A DNA stretch of 64,000 bases from assembly GCA_017355425.1 (NCBI GenBank), contig CP070233.1:1280501-1344500 (forward strand), read 5' to 3'. Below the pieces are notes generated by a model, which saw only the letters and a list, made by a program, of their open reading frames with translations, was not told the origin of the DNA and did not search any database. Below are positions 17,525 through 26,607 of this stretch, piece after piece (position 1 is the stretch's first letter; the number at the start of each line of letters is the position of its first letter). Source of the stretch: Dolichospermum sp. DET69 (GTDB taxonomy: Bacteria; Cyanobacteriota; Cyanobacteriia; Cyanobacteriales; Nostocaceae). Made by a program: the position numbers and the translations under genes.

Positions 17525-18097
17525 AAATATTGGGCGACTAGAAGTCACTACTACACAAGCAAAGTCCACCTCCGTGGACTAATATAAATAATATAAAATT
17601 AGAGATTTATTAACCTGCGAAGGCAGGTTTTGTCTGTATAGCTGCTACTTCTAGTAGCCCGGAGTAAAAATATTGGGCGACTAGAAGTCACTACTACACA
17701 AGCAAAGTCCACCTCCGTGGACTAATATAAATAATATAAAATTAGAGATTTATTAACCTGCGAAGGCAGGTTTTGTCTGTATAGCTGCTACTTCTAGTAG
17801 CCCGGAGTAAAAATATTGGGCGACTAGAAGTCACTACTACACAAGCAAAGTCCACCTCCGTGGACTAATATAAATAATATAAAATTAGAGATTTATTAAC
17901 CTGCGAAGGCAGGTTTTGTCTGTATAGCCGCTACTTCTAGTAGCCCGGAGTAAAAATATTGGGCGACTAGAAGTCACTACTACACAAGCAAAGTCCACCT
18001 CCGTGGACTAATATAAATAATATAAAATTAGAGATTTATTAACCTGCGAAGGCAGGTTTTGTCTGTATAGTTCCGCGACTTCTAGTCGTTCGGAGTA
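17525..18097. repeat. Four tandem 143-bp hairpin-rich repeats between natF and natG
   Basis: The 143-bp unit recurs with GGGCGACT starting at 17532, 17675, 17818 and 17961. Copies are almost identical. Each holds two strong hairpins (AGTCCACCTCCGTGGACT and AACCTGCGAAGGCAGGTT) and end sequences that pair (CGACTAGAAGTC with GACTTCTAGTCG, best preserved at the two outer ends). A single 104-bp relative is at 22707-22810. The array begins directly after the natF stop codon. It would form strong RNA structure in any natF-natG transcript. Confidence 0.95.
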
Positions 18098-18106
18098 TAA
18101 TAACCC

Positions 18107-18221
18107 AAGTTGCTAGTTATATAGTTGAGGCTGGTAATGGGTAATAAAATCCCAGTTTTAATCCTGTTAATCCTTAAATCCTGGATATCCTGATTCTGAC
18201 AGTTTCCGTAACTAGCAACTT
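18107..18221. repeat. 115-bp element with 13-bp terminal inverted repeats
   Basis: AAGTTGCTAGTTA at the left is the exact complement of TAACTAGCAACTT at the right. The interior is non-coding (AATCCTGTTAATCCTTAAATC type). It lies between the 143-bp array and natG, ending 20 bases before the natG start. This looks like a small non-autonomous mobile repeat. Confidence 0.75.
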
Positions 18222-18240
18222 ATGTTAATAAATTAAACCA

Positions 18241-19167
18241 ATGACTAATTCTAAACCTCCATTATGGCGTGATAATCGGTTTTGGCAAAATGCTATCCAG
18301 CTAGTTTTTGTGTTTTTAGCAATATTGATAGTTATGATCTTGTGGGGGAATGTCAGACGAAATTTACAACAATTAGGAATTCAATTTGGCTTTAATTTTC
18401 TCAAGCAACAAGCATCTTTTGATATTGGTGAAACTCTGATTAACTATAAACCAACGGATGCTTATAATTACGCTTTATTAGTGGGATTAATTAATTCCCT
18501 ACGAATAGCAGTTATGGGAATTTTTCTCACCACAATTGTGGGAATTACTGCGGGAATTGCGCGACTGTCAGATAATTGGTTAGTGAGAAATATTACTGTA
18601 GTTTATGTAGAAGTTTTTCGGAATACACCATTATTATTGCAGTTGCTATTTTGGTACTTTGCGGTTTTCTTGAGTTTTCCCAAAGCCGAAAATAAAAGTT
18701 CCTTTTTGGGTTTTGCTAAATTTAGTCAAAACGGAATTGAACTTCCTTGGTTTACCTTGTCTCCAGAGTTTTCTAGTTTGTTATTGGGGTTGACTTTTTA
18801 CACAGGTGCATTTATTGCGGAAATTGTCCGGGGGGGAATTCAATCAGTACCGAAAGGACAAATAGAAGCAGCCAAATCCTTGGGATTAAAACCAGGTTTA
18901 GCAATGCGATTGGTGATTTTTCCCCAAGCTTTGCGGGTGATTATTCCCCCATTAACTAGTCAATATTTAAATTTAACAAAAAATTCCAGTTTAGCGATCG
19001 CAATCGGTTATCCTGATATTTATTTTGTTGCTTCTACCACTTTTAACCAAACTGGTAAAGCTGTAGAAGTGATGCTGTTAATTATGATTACCTATCTGAC
19101 TTTGAGTTTAATGATTTCCCTGACTATGAATTTATTTAATCGTTCTGTGCAAATTAAAGAAAGATAA
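18241..19167 (+). CDS. natG: Amino-acid ABC transporter permease (NatG-like)
   Basis: A 308-aa inner-membrane permease of the HisM/AapQ family. It has about five to six TM segments. The first (LVFVFLAILIVMILWGNV) is followed by an extended loop typical of AapQ/BztB. The C-terminal half has the permease signature for ATPase docking, EIVRGGIQSVPKGQIEAAKSLGL. It would pair with NatH to form the channel for amino acids delivered by NatF, energised by BgtA. It is separated from natF by 717 bp of repeats, which is unusual for such a cluster, and probably has its own promoter or relies on read-through. Confidence 0.88.
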   Translation: MTNSKPPLWRDNRFWQNAIQLVFVFLAILIVMILWGNVRRNLQQLGIQFGFNFLKQQASFDIGETLINYKPTDAYNYALLVGLINSLRIAVMGIFLTTIVGITAGIARLSDNWLVRNITVVYVEVFRNTPLLLQLLFWYFAVFLSFPKAENKSSFLGFAKFSQNGIELPWFTLSPEFSSLLLGLTFYTGAFIAEIVRGGIQSVPKGQIEAAKSLGLKPGLAMRLVIFPQALRVIIPPLTSQYLNLTKNSSLAIAIGYPDIYFVASTTFNQTGKAVEVMLLIMITYLTLSLMISLTMNLFNRSVQIKER

Positions 19168-19171
19168 AAAG

Positions 19172-19230
19172 AATAACCCCACCCCCAACCCCCTCCCCGC
19201 TCTTCGAGAGGGGGCTATGATATACCTGAT
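19172..19230. repeat. Pyrimidine-rich dispersed repeat (CCCCACCCCCAACCCCC type)
   Basis: The gap between natG and natH contains a CCCCACCCCCAACCCCCTC run followed by GAGAGGGGGCTATGATATACCT, which can fold into a C-rich/G-rich stem. A better preserved relative, with perfect 12-bp ends, is at 31962-32033. The repeat ends shortly before the natH start and probably degraded after insertion. Confidence 0.6.
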
Positions 19231-19246
19231 ACTTTTAGGAAATACT

Positions 19247-20395
19247 ATGATAATTAAACTTACTTGGTTAAGAAAAAATCTCTTTAATAATTGGTACAAT
19301 AGTTTATTAACTGTTGTTTGTTTTATATTTCTATTTTGGCTATTTCAAGGATTTTTTACTTGGTTAATTACTAAAGCACAATGGCAAGTAATCCAAGTTA
19401 ATTTACAATTATTTTTAGTAGGAAGATTTCCTCAAAGTTTAGCTTGGCGGATTTGGGTTGTTTTGGGAATATCTACAACTTTAGCCGCAATTACTGGGGG
19501 TGCATTTACCAAAAAAGCAATATTTACAAAACACAATTTTCTGATTTCTACTCTTATTATTGGCGTTTTATTATTTATTGTCCCAATACCATTAATAAAC
19601 CGTTTATGGTTATTATTAATTACAGGTTTAATCTTTGCAGGTTTGATAATTGGTCAAAAATTCACTAAAATCATTACACCTTGGCTTTCGCTTATTTGGT
19701 TATTATCTTTTCCCATAATTATCTGGTTAATTGGTGGAGGTTTAGGATTACAATCTGTATCAACAAGCCTATGGAATGGGTTATTACTTACCCTATTAAT
19801 GGCAATAATTAGTATTGTTCTTTCCTTCCCTATGGGAGTTTTACTCGCATTAGGAAGAACAAGTAATTTACCTGTAGTGCGGTGGTTTTCTATTCTTTAT
19901 ATTGAAATTGTCAGAGGATTACCATTAATTGGAATTTTGTTTTTAGCCCAAGTCATGTTACCCTTATTCTTACCAGCAGACTTACGTTTAGATAGATTAC
20001 TCAGAGGAATTACCGGATTAATATTATTTAGTGCAGCATACATGGCCGAAAACGTGCGCGGGGGATTACAAGCAATTCCCAGAGGACAAATAGAAGCAGC
20101 CAAAGCCCTAGGATTAAATACACCTTTAGTCTTGATATTAGTAATATTACCCCAAGCCTTACGCGCAGTTATTCCGGCAATTGTCGGTCAATTTATTGGC
20201 TTATTTAAAGACACCTCACTTTTATCATTAGTGGGATTAGTAGAATTAACAGGAATGGCCCGCTCTATATTAGCACAACCGCAGTTTTTAGGAAGATATG
20301 CAGAAGTATATTTATTTATTGGTTTGATTTATTGGCTATTTTGTTATTCCATGTCATTAGCTGCTAAAAACCTAGAAAAACAATTAACAACATAG
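19247..20395 (+). CDS. natH: Amino-acid ABC transporter permease (NatH-like)
   Basis: A 382-aa permease of the AapM/BztC family. I start at MIIKLTWLRKN because the upstream ten codons overlap the pyrimidine-rich repeat and an AGGA lies before this ATG. It has several TM segments, an extra N-terminal membrane block compared with HisM, and the docking loop ENVRGGLQAIPRGQIEAAKALGL. It forms a heterodimer with NatG. The C-terminus (FCYSMSLAAKNLEKQL) is typical. bgtA follows after 59 bp on the same strand. Confidence 0.88.
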   Translation: MIIKLTWLRKNLFNNWYNSLLTVVCFIFLFWLFQGFFTWLITKAQWQVIQVNLQLFLVGRFPQSLAWRIWVVLGISTTLAAITGGAFTKKAIFTKHNFLISTLIIGVLLFIVPIPLINRLWLLLITGLIFAGLIIGQKFTKIITPWLSLIWLLSFPIIIWLIGGGLGLQSVSTSLWNGLLLTLLMAIISIVLSFPMGVLLALGRTSNLPVVRWFSILYIEIVRGLPLIGILFLAQVMLPLFLPADLRLDRLLRGITGLILFSAAYMAENVRGGLQAIPRGQIEAAKALGLNTPLVLILVILPQALRAVIPAIVGQFIGLFKDTSLLSLVGLVELTGMARSILAQPQFLGRYAEVYLFIGLIYWLFCYSMSLAAKNLEKQLTT

Positions 20396-20454
20396 GTTAG
20401 GTTGACGCTCATGTTACCCAACATTTATTAAGATTATTAAAATAGGAGTAATCT

Positions 20455-21195
20455 ATGACAGAATCAAAACCCATAATAATTGCTAAAGATGTTCATAAAT
20501 GGTATGGTAAATTTCATGTTCTCCAAGGTGTCAGTTTGACCGTAGAACGGGGAGAAGTCGTGGTTTTAATGGGACCTTCCGGTTCAGGAAAATCAACCTT
20601 CATTAGAACATTTAACGCTTTAGAAGAATATCAACAGGGAATTATTACCATTGACGGAATTACAATCAGTCATGATTTAAAAAATATTGAAACCATTCGG
20701 AAAGAAGTGGGGATGGTATTTCAGCAATTTAACTTATTTCCCCATTTAACAGTTCTCCAAAATATCACATTAGCGCCAACCTATGTCCGCAAAATATCCA
20801 AAGTTAAAGCCGAAGAATTAGCAATGCAATTATTAGAAAGAGTGGGAATTTTAGCACAAGCGCAAAAATATCCAGGACAATTATCTGGAGGACAACAACA
20901 ACGAGTAGCCATAGCGCGTGCATTAGCAATGCAACCAAAAATCATGTTATTTGATGAACCCACATCAGCATTAGATCCAGAAATGGTGAGAGAAGTTTTA
21001 GATGTCATGCGAAATTTAGCCAGTGAAGGAATGACAATGGTAGTTGTCACCCATGAAGTCGGATTTGCGCGGGAAGTTGCTGATAGAGTGGTGCTAATGG
21101 ATAGCGGTTTGTTAGTTGAATCCTCTACCCCCGACACCTTTTTTACTAATCCCAAAGAAGAGAGAACCAGAAAATTTTTATCACAAATTCTTTAG
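20455..21195 (+). CDS. bgtA: Amino-acid ABC transporter ATPase (BgtA-like)
   Basis: A 246-aa ATPase of the polar amino-acid uptake class. Walker A is GPSGSGKST, the Q-loop [10 protein letters not shown], the signature LSGGQQQR, Walker [13 protein letters not shown], and the H-loop [14 protein letters not shown] precedes the ATG. It powers NatG-NatH; in Anabaena the homologous ATPase also serves a second (basic amino-acid) permease, which the sequence alone cannot show. The stop codon TAG straddles the insertion point of a MITE: T and A come from the target duplication, G from the element. Before insertion the codon would have read TAA, so the protein length is unchanged. Confidence 0.9.
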   Translation: MTESKPIIIAKDVHKWYGKFHVLQGVSLTVERGEVVVLMGPSGSGKSTFIRTFNALEEYQQGIITIDGITISHDLKNIETIRKEVGMVFQQFNLFPHLTVLQNITLAPTYVRKISKVKAEELAMQLLERVGILAQAQKYPGQLSGGQQQRVAIARALAMQPKIMLFDEPTSALDPEMVREVLDVMRNLASEGMTMVVVTHEVGFAREVADRVVLMDSGLLVESSTPDTFFTNPKEERTRKFLSQIL

Positions 21196-21357
21196 AGGGT
21201 GTTTGAAAAGTATTAAATAAAACCAATAATCTCCAAAAACCTAACCCCCCTGCCCCCCTTCCCTAGGAGGGAAGGGGGGTTTCAAAGCCTCTCCCCGCTT
21301 CGGGGAGAGGTTTGGAGAGGGGTTAATTTATACCTTGAAAACTTTTAAAACATCCTC
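21195..21357. mobile_element. 163-bp MITE, copy 1, with TTA target duplication
   Basis: The ends are GAGGGTGTTTGAAAAGT and ACTTTTAAAACATCCTC, imperfect inverted repeats, and TTA stands on both sides (21192-21194 and 21358-21360). The interior has a palindrome (CCCTTCCCTAGGAGGGAAGG) and a GCCTCTCCCCGCTTCGGGGA hairpin. Copy 2 is at 54519-54732 with a TAA duplication. A TNA target fits IS5-type transposases, so a resident IS5-family enzyme probably moves it. It has no coding capacity. Confidence 0.88.
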
Positions 21358-21365
21358 TTAAAGAA

Positions 21366-21488
21366 GAGAACTCCAAAAAATAAATTATCCAATATTGTGG
21401 GATGGGCATCTGGCCCCTCCTGATATTATTAGCAGCCTGTTTAGGCTATACCACAAACAATTCTGGAATATTTTTTTATTTGCAAGTC
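21366..21488. repeat. Dispersed ~125-bp repeat (GTGGGATGGGCATC family), diverged copy
   Basis: Starts with AGAACTCCAAAAAATAAATTA and ends with TTTTTTTATTTGCAAGTC. Two better preserved tandem copies are at 49971-50224. The ends are roughly complementary (GGAACWCCAA against TTGGAAGTCC). The remainder up to the WD40 gene is a TTCTTC-rich simple sequence with no gene. Confidence 0.7.
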
Positions 21489-21628
21489 TCTACAAGGATA
21501 AAAACCCCCTCAATAAATATATTTAGGAGAATTTTAATTTTTCTTCTCTTCTATCTTCTTCTTCTTCTTTTCTTCCTTCGTGTCCTTCGTCCCTATCCCT
21601 GACGGGACGCTCCGCGAACGTGGTTCAT

Positions 21629-22678
21629 TCAATCCATATTCCTCAAAGGAGTTGACCAAACTATTAATTCACCCTGTTCACCACCAGCGGCTAATAATTG
21701 TCCTTGAGGATGCCAAGATAGAGTAGAAAAACCTGCCAAAGTGTCAGTAAAAATCTGTGATACTTCTTTGTTTTCATCCCACAAACACAACCAACCGTCA
21801 GCGCCAGCAGAAGCGAGAATAAAGCTTTGAGGTGCAAAAGATATAGCTTGAATAATATCCACATGATTGGTTAATACTTGCGCTTCCCAACCTACAGATT
21901 CATCTGCGGACTTTTCCCATAAAACTATGCCCTCAACGCTGGAAACAGCCAGCAGTGGCGCACCAGTGGATGTTTTTAGTTCTGACCATGCTAGATGACG
22001 AATTTTCCCTGGAAAGCCCCGCATGACCCAAGGATCAGGGTTTTCCCATTGTAAAACAGTGAGAGTCCGATCCATATTTCCAGATGCTAAATATTCACCA
22101 TCACTAGACCAAGCTATTGCTGTACTGACGGTAGACATTGCAAGTATAAATGGTTCTTGGTTCCAATCTTGAGTAGACCAAACTTTCACCCCTTTATAGC
22201 CATTAATAGCCAAATATTTGCCATCTTTGCGCCAATCAATTCCCAAAATTGAGGAATCATTAAAGGTGAGAGTGACAACAATTTCTGATGTGTCTGCATC
22301 CCAAATTTGCACATAACGCCCTAAACTAAAAGCTAGTTGATTACTAGTATGATTCCATGCTAATTGATCAACCCAAACAGGGGCATTTTCTAAGGTGGTA
22401 ATTAATTTATTTTCGCACCAAATTTTCACTTTTCCATCTTGTCCACCAATGGCTAAATATTTACCATCATGGGAAAAAGCCAAACAATTTACTGCTTTAT
22501 CTGTGGCAGATTGCAAGGTTATTAATTCGTCATTTTTCCATAAAACAACTTCTCCAGCAGCAGAACTAGCTGCGAGTATTTCACCTTGAGGAGACCAAGC
22601 TAAAGCAGTGACGTAATCTGCAAGTTTTGTGGAATAATGTTTGGTAAATTCTGGAGATGTACTGGTTGTTAAGTTCAT
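21629..22678 (-). CDS. WD40-repeat protein
   Basis: A 349-aa beta-propeller made of about seven WD40 repeats. Repeats show alternating LAWSPQGEILAASSAAGEV, CLAFSHDGKYLAIGGQDGKV, IDWRKDGKYLAINGYKGV, ISFAPQSFILASAGADGW and LSWHPQGQLLAAGGEQGEL patterns. No signal peptide and no catalytic domain are present, so it is probably a cytoplasmic scaffold. It is the next gene downstream of a COG0523 GTPase on the same strand, which suggests that it works with the metal chaperone, but this rests on position only. A palindromic repeat sits in the gap between the two. Confidence 0.85.
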   Translation of the reverse strand: MNLTTSTSPEFTKHYSTKLADYVTALAWSPQGEILAASSAAGEVVLWKNDELITLQSATDKAVNCLAFSHDGKYLAIGGQDGKVKIWCENKLITTLENAPVWVDQLAWNHTSNQLAFSLGRYVQIWDADTSEIVVTLTFNDSSILGIDWRKDGKYLAINGYKGVKVWSTQDWNQEPFILAMSTVSTAIAWSSDGEYLASGNMDRTLTVLQWENPDPWVMRGFPGKIRHLAWSELKTSTGAPLLAVSSVEGIVLWEKSADESVGWEAQVLTNHVDIIQAISFAPQSFILASAGADGWLCLWDENKEVSQIFTDTLAGFSTLSWHPQGQLLAAGGEQGELIVWSTPLRNMD

Positions 22679-22706
22679 AGTTTTTATATTTTATTTTCAG
22701 TATTGG

Positions 22707-22810
22707 GGCGACTAGAAGTCGCTACTACACAAGCAAAGTCCACCTGCGTGGACTAAATTTATAACCCACGAAGGTGGGTTTTGTCTGTATAGCTGTGACT
22801 TCTAGTCGCC
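22707..22810. repeat. Single copy of the GGCGACTAGAAGTC palindromic element
   Basis: A 104-bp element with perfect 14-bp ends (GGCGACTAGAAGTC / GACTTCTAGTCGCC) and two inner hairpins (GTCCACCTGCGTGGAC, AACCCACGAAGGTGGGTT). It is the single-copy relative of the units repeated at 17525-18097. Both inner stems have compensatory changes relative to the array units (CCTGC/GCAGG becoming CCCAC/GTGGG), so base pairing is conserved while sequence drifts. Confidence 0.88.
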
Positions 22811-22817
22811 TTTTTTT

Positions 22818-23789
22818 CTAACTCATGCAAGCAAAAAAATCTTGTTTCAATTTAGCTTCATCTAAATTTCTACCAATAAATACAAGTTCATTTTTACGCT
22901 TTTCATTGACTTTCCAAGGTCTATCGGCTTTACCCTCAAATATCATGTGGACTCCTTGGAAAACAAAACGATCATCTTCATTTTCAATATTTAAAATCCC
23001 CTTCATTCTGAAAATATCTGTCCCTTGAGTTCTGAGTAATTCTGACATCCAGGCATTGATTTTTTCACCATTTACAGAACCATCTGCAACTATAGCCACA
23101 GAATAAACACTTTCATCATGAACATGAGCATCTTCTCCTAAGAAATGAGGATCAATTTCTAAAGCATGATCTAAATTAAATGCGTTCACTCCTAATAAAG
23201 CTGACATTGCTAATTCAGAATTATGGGTGCGGTGAATTTTTGCCATTGCATTCATTGAGCGAATACGAGTTTCTAACTCATTTAAAACTTCTGGTGTTAC
23301 TAAATCAGTTTTATTCAATAAAATCACATCAGCAAAAGCAATTTGTTCTTGGGCTTCGTCTGCTTCCCAATGTTGCCAAATATGTTTAGCATCAACAACT
23401 GTCACTACTGCATCTAAGGACAATTGACTTTGCAAATCTTCATCCACAAAAAACGTTTGAATTACAGGTGCAGGATCAGCTAATCCGGTGGTTTCAATGA
23501 CTAAATGATCAAACTTATCACGGCGTTTCATTAAGTTGCCAATGATGCGAATTAAATCACCACGAACTGTACAACAAATACAGCCATTATTCATTTCAAA
23601 TATTTCTTCATCTGCATCAATTACCAATTGATTATCAATACCTACTTCTCCAAATTCATTAACAATAACGGCGACTTTTTTACCGTGTTCGTAGGTAAGA
23701 ATATGATTTAACAACGTGGTTTTACCCGCGCCTAAATAGCCTGTTAAAACGGTTACTGGTACTGGAGTGAATGTTTCTGAAGTGATCAT
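22818..23789 (-). CDS. COG0523 / CobW-family GTPase, metal chaperone type
   Basis: A 323-aa G3E GTPase. Walker A is GYLGAGKTT, the metal-binding CXCC motif is GCICCTVRGDL, Walker B-like LVIETTGLADP, and the specificity motif LLNKTDL. The C-terminal CobW domain ends in WKVNEKRKNELVFIGRNLD. A His/Asp/Glu-rich stretch (DPHFLGEDAHVHDES) in the linker suggests zinc or another divalent metal. Family members deliver zinc or cobalt to client enzymes and are often Zur-controlled in cyanobacteria. I did not find a convincing Zur box. Cobalamin synthesis is less likely, as no cob genes are near. Confidence 0.88.
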   Translation of the reverse strand: MITSETFTPVPVTVLTGYLGAGKTTLLNHILTYEHGKKVAVIVNEFGEVGIDNQLVIDADEEIFEMNNGCICCTVRGDLIRIIGNLMKRRDKFDHLVIETTGLADPAPVIQTFFVDEDLQSQLSLDAVVTVVDAKHIWQHWEADEAQEQIAFADVILLNKTDLVTPEVLNELETRIRSMNAMAKIHRTHNSELAMSALLGVNAFNLDHALEIDPHFLGEDAHVHDESVYSVAIVADGSVNGEKINAWMSELLRTQGTDIFRMKGILNIENEDDRFVFQGVHMIFEGKADRPWKVNEKRKNELVFIGRNLDEAKLKQDFFACMS

Positions 23790-23895
23790 AATGTCAAAGC
23801 AAGTTTGATAATCTTGCTTATGATGATAGCAAAAATCACGAAGAAGACATTGCCAGTAAGTCCCAAGACGGTAAAATTTCCTCGTTTTCTCGTTT

Positions 23896-24005
23896 TCTCG
23901 TTCCCATACTCTGTATGGGAATGAATTCTAGAAGGCTCTGCCTTCAATGACAGCAGAGGCACCAGCCTCTGTGATAGCATTCCTAGTCAGAGACTAGGAA
24001 CGAGA
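23896..24005. repeat. 110-bp palindromic dispersed repeat (TCTCGTTCC ends)
   Basis: The ends TCTCGTTCC and GGAACGAGA are inverted. Inner hairpins are CCCATACTCTGTATGGG, GGCTCTGCCTTCAATGACAG-type, and CTAGTCAGAGACTAG. A partial relative occurs at about 50325-50382 (GGCAGAGCC...CCCAGTCAGAGACTGGG). It lies immediately beyond the stop codon of the glucosidase gene and could act as a transcription end. Confidence 0.75.
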
Positions 24006-24011
24006 TTTTAA

Positions 24012-26273
24012 TTAAGCTTCAATCACGACACGCAAATTACCGCGTTTTTTGGCAACACGACAAGCGGTAGTGCTACCAACTCGTTCAAATTCTAAATCTA
24101 AAATTGTTCCCCCAACCCGCAAATTGTGAAAAGATAAACGATTAATTGATTTTGGTAAAGCTGGGTCAATGATTCGCAAACAATTATTTTGCGCGTCTGG
24201 GACTAAATTCACCATCATTTGCAAGAGTTGAAAAATACTCCCTGTAGCCCAAGCTTGGGGACTACAAGCAACGGGATACTGGACAGGACTATTATCACCA
24301 TTCATTTCATAGCCGCAAAATAGTTCTGGGGGGCGTTGATAGGGCTGTTTGCCGGTCATATTAAATAACCCTTGAAATAATTCCAAAGATTGATCTATTA
24401 AACCAAGCGATCGCAATCCCATGGCAATCATAGAATTATCATGAGGCCAAACTGAACCAATGTGATAACCCATGGGATTATATGCTGGTGACAAACTACT
24501 CAAAGTTCTAATTCCCCAACCATTAAACATATCAGGCGCTCGCAACCTTTCCGCCACACTATAGGCTTTTGTAGGTGTAAATATCCCCAAATTTAAACAA
24601 TGACCAGGATTAGAGGTAATACTATCTACGGGTTTACCCTCACCATCTAATGCTAAAGCACAGAAATCTTCATCTTCTAACCAAAAATCCTGGTTAAACT
24701 TAGCCCTGAGTTTTCTAGCTTCAGTTTGCCAAAGTTCTGCCAAATCTAGACGTTGTTGGATTTTGGCAATTTCCGCCAGGCGGTTTTTTGCTGCATAGAC
24801 ATAAGCTTGTACCTCACACAGAGAAATCGAACCAGTGGCTAATTCCCCTTTGCGGTTAACAATACAGTTACCAGAATCTTTCCAACCTTGGTTAACAAGA
24901 CCACCTTCAGATTTCCGAGCATAGCTGAGATAGCCAGTTTCCTGAAGTTGACGATCAATCCAACCCATAGCCGCTAAAGCATTTGGCCACAGTGCTTCCA
25001 AGGTTTCTTGGTCATGAGTCCAACTGTAGTATTCAGCATACAACATTAACCACAGAGGAGTTGCATCAACTGTACCGTAGTAGGGTGTATGGGGAATTTC
25101 TTGACATCTGGCCATTTCCCCTAACCGCAGTTCGTGTAAAATCTTACCTGGTTCTTCTTCACGCCAAATATTCTCAGTTTGACCTTGATATTCTGCCAAA
25201 AGTAACAATGTTTCTTTGGCAATTTGGGGATTTAACATCAAGGTTTGGGAAGCAGTAATCAGGGAATCCCGTCCAAACAAAGTGGAAAACCAAGGAACAC
25301 CCGCAGAAACAGTTTTATGCTTGCCAAAAGACTGAAGTAACAAATATATATCTTGTTCAGCCCTTGAAACTACACGATTAAAAAGACTTTTATCCGAGCT
25401 AATCCGAGTAATTTGATGTAACCAATTTTGCTCCTCCATTAACTCAGTAGCTTTCGCTTGTGCTAAGGTAGCGGCAGCACTGATAGTAGTGCTAGGCTGC
25501 TTATCAGTTAACATACTTAAGCGATAACCTAGCTTTTTAGTTTCGTGAGCCGCCAATTCTAGCCGCCAAACTGCGGTATAACCGTGAAAATGACTTGGTT
25601 GCAGATGCTGAAATTGAACGAGAGACTCCATAATTGAACCATCTAAACCCTGATAAGCCAGAGTAAGGGATTCTTCTCTGTGAATTTGAGTGGATGAAGA
25701 TGCAACACTATCAGATGTTGATTGATTTAGATATAAACGTTTGCCCTGCTTTTGTCTGTGATGACCCCTGACTTCAAATAAATCCACAAAATCAGCATCA
25801 AAACTGAGACTAAGTTCAAAGCTAATGCTGGTAGTGTTGTAATTAGCAACTTCTATTTCTTCAAATAATGCCCCATTGAGGACCATTTCTCGCCGAATCC
25901 CCACGGTATCAGCTTGAAACAGATTCTCTAAATCAGGATTAGTACATAAAACCGAGAGAGCAAATCCTTTGTCAGCGTTGCTACTCAGTAATGTAGGCGA
26001 TCGCCCTTCAATTTGTAACTCTAAACGACTCAAAAACCGGGTATCGCGGCAAAACATCCCCATACTTGGGGTACTACCATAAAGATAACAACCAGAAATA
26101 TTCCCCATCGTATCTGTGACTAGGAATAAATCATCATCTTTAACTGTAATCGTTGGTTGTGGTCTTTGACTGACTACACAAGGCCATTCTGCAATCTCTT
26201 TTTGATCTGCGGGAGTAAAAGTTCTGCCATCGAGGACAATTGTTTCTGGAGTCATTAATGTATTAAGTGTCAT
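24012..26273 (-). CDS. Amylo-alpha-1,6-glucosidase / glycogen-debranching-type protein
   Basis: A 753-aa protein. The N-terminal part (about 40-280) is a debranching N-terminal beta-sandwich domain (DTMGNISGCYLYGSTPSMGMF, FCRDTRFLSRLELQI). The rest is an (alpha/alpha)6 barrel glucosidase domain with GVPWFSTLFGRDSLITASQ, TPYYGTVDATPLWLML, NQGWKDSGNCI and GYHIGSVWPHDNSMIAMGL. It probably removes glucose branches from glycogen or a related glucan in the cytoplasm. No signal peptide is seen. The substrate is inferred from family only; a role in another alpha-glucan or in sucrose metabolism is possible. Confidence 0.85.
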   Translation of the reverse strand: MTLNTLMTPETIVLDGRTFTPADQKEIAEWPCVVSQRPQPTITVKDDDLFLVTDTMGNISGCYLYGSTPSMGMFCRDTRFLSRLELQIEGRSPTLLSSNADKGFALSVLCTNPDLENLFQADTVGIRREMVLNGALFEEIEVANYNTTSISFELSLSFDADFVDLFEVRGHHRQKQGKRLYLNQSTSDSVASSSTQIHREESLTLAYQGLDGSIMESLVQFQHLQPSHFHGYTAVWRLELAAHETKKLGYRLSMLTDKQPSTTISAAATLAQAKATELMEEQNWLHQITRISSDKSLFNRVVSRAEQDIYLLLQSFGKHKTVSAGVPWFSTLFGRDSLITASQTLMLNPQIAKETLLLLAEYQGQTENIWREEEPGKILHELRLGEMARCQEIPHTPYYGTVDATPLWLMLYAEYYSWTHDQETLEALWPNALAAMGWIDRQLQETGYLSYARKSEGGLVNQGWKDSGNCIVNRKGELATGSISLCEVQAYVYAAKNRLAEIAKIQQRLDLAELWQTEARKLRAKFNQDFWLEDEDFCALALDGEGKPVDSITSNPGHCLNLGIFTPTKAYSVAERLRAPDMFNGWGIRTLSSLSPAYNPMGYHIGSVWPHDNSMIAMGLRSLGLIDQSLELFQGLFNMTGKQPYQRPPELFCGYEMNGDNSPVQYPVACSPQAWATGSIFQLLQMMVNLVPDAQNNCLRIIDPALPKSINRLSFHNLRVGGTILDLEFERVGSTTACRVAKKRGNLRVVIEA

Positions 26274-26607
26274 TAGCTAACGTTGCCTATGCAGGTATAA
26301 ATTTGCTCAATTTGATGCAGGTAAAAAGAGAAAGTAATTAAATCTACAACAATGAATTTCTATAAATGTATACCTTATTAATTAGAAGTCAAGCCTGAAA
26401 ACTGGCTGTTTTCCAAGGGTTTCTTCCTTCATAAACATTGAGAGGTGCTAGAGGTAGAGAATACTTACCCAGAGATAAAATCTTGATGTGATAGCAATGG
26501 ACAGGGTTATTAGGACATCAGTTGATCATGAAACTTGGGCTATAATCGGCTTTTACTCCTAATTCCGTTAGGCTGATGCTCACAGATCAGCCCGACTTCT
26601 GTTATAT
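26274..26607. other. Intergenic region, no gene seen
   Basis: About 330 bp, AT-rich, between the glucosidase gene and the first HD-domain gene. The last about 35 bp before the HD stop codon are also repeated after the second HD gene, so they belong to the duplicated unit. Otherwise nothing recognisable. Confidence 0.4.

Noticed and set aside
17525-18097. Possible CRISPR array
   Set aside because: The 143-bp units follow one another without unique spacers of constant length, and no cas genes are near. They are tandem palindromic repeats.
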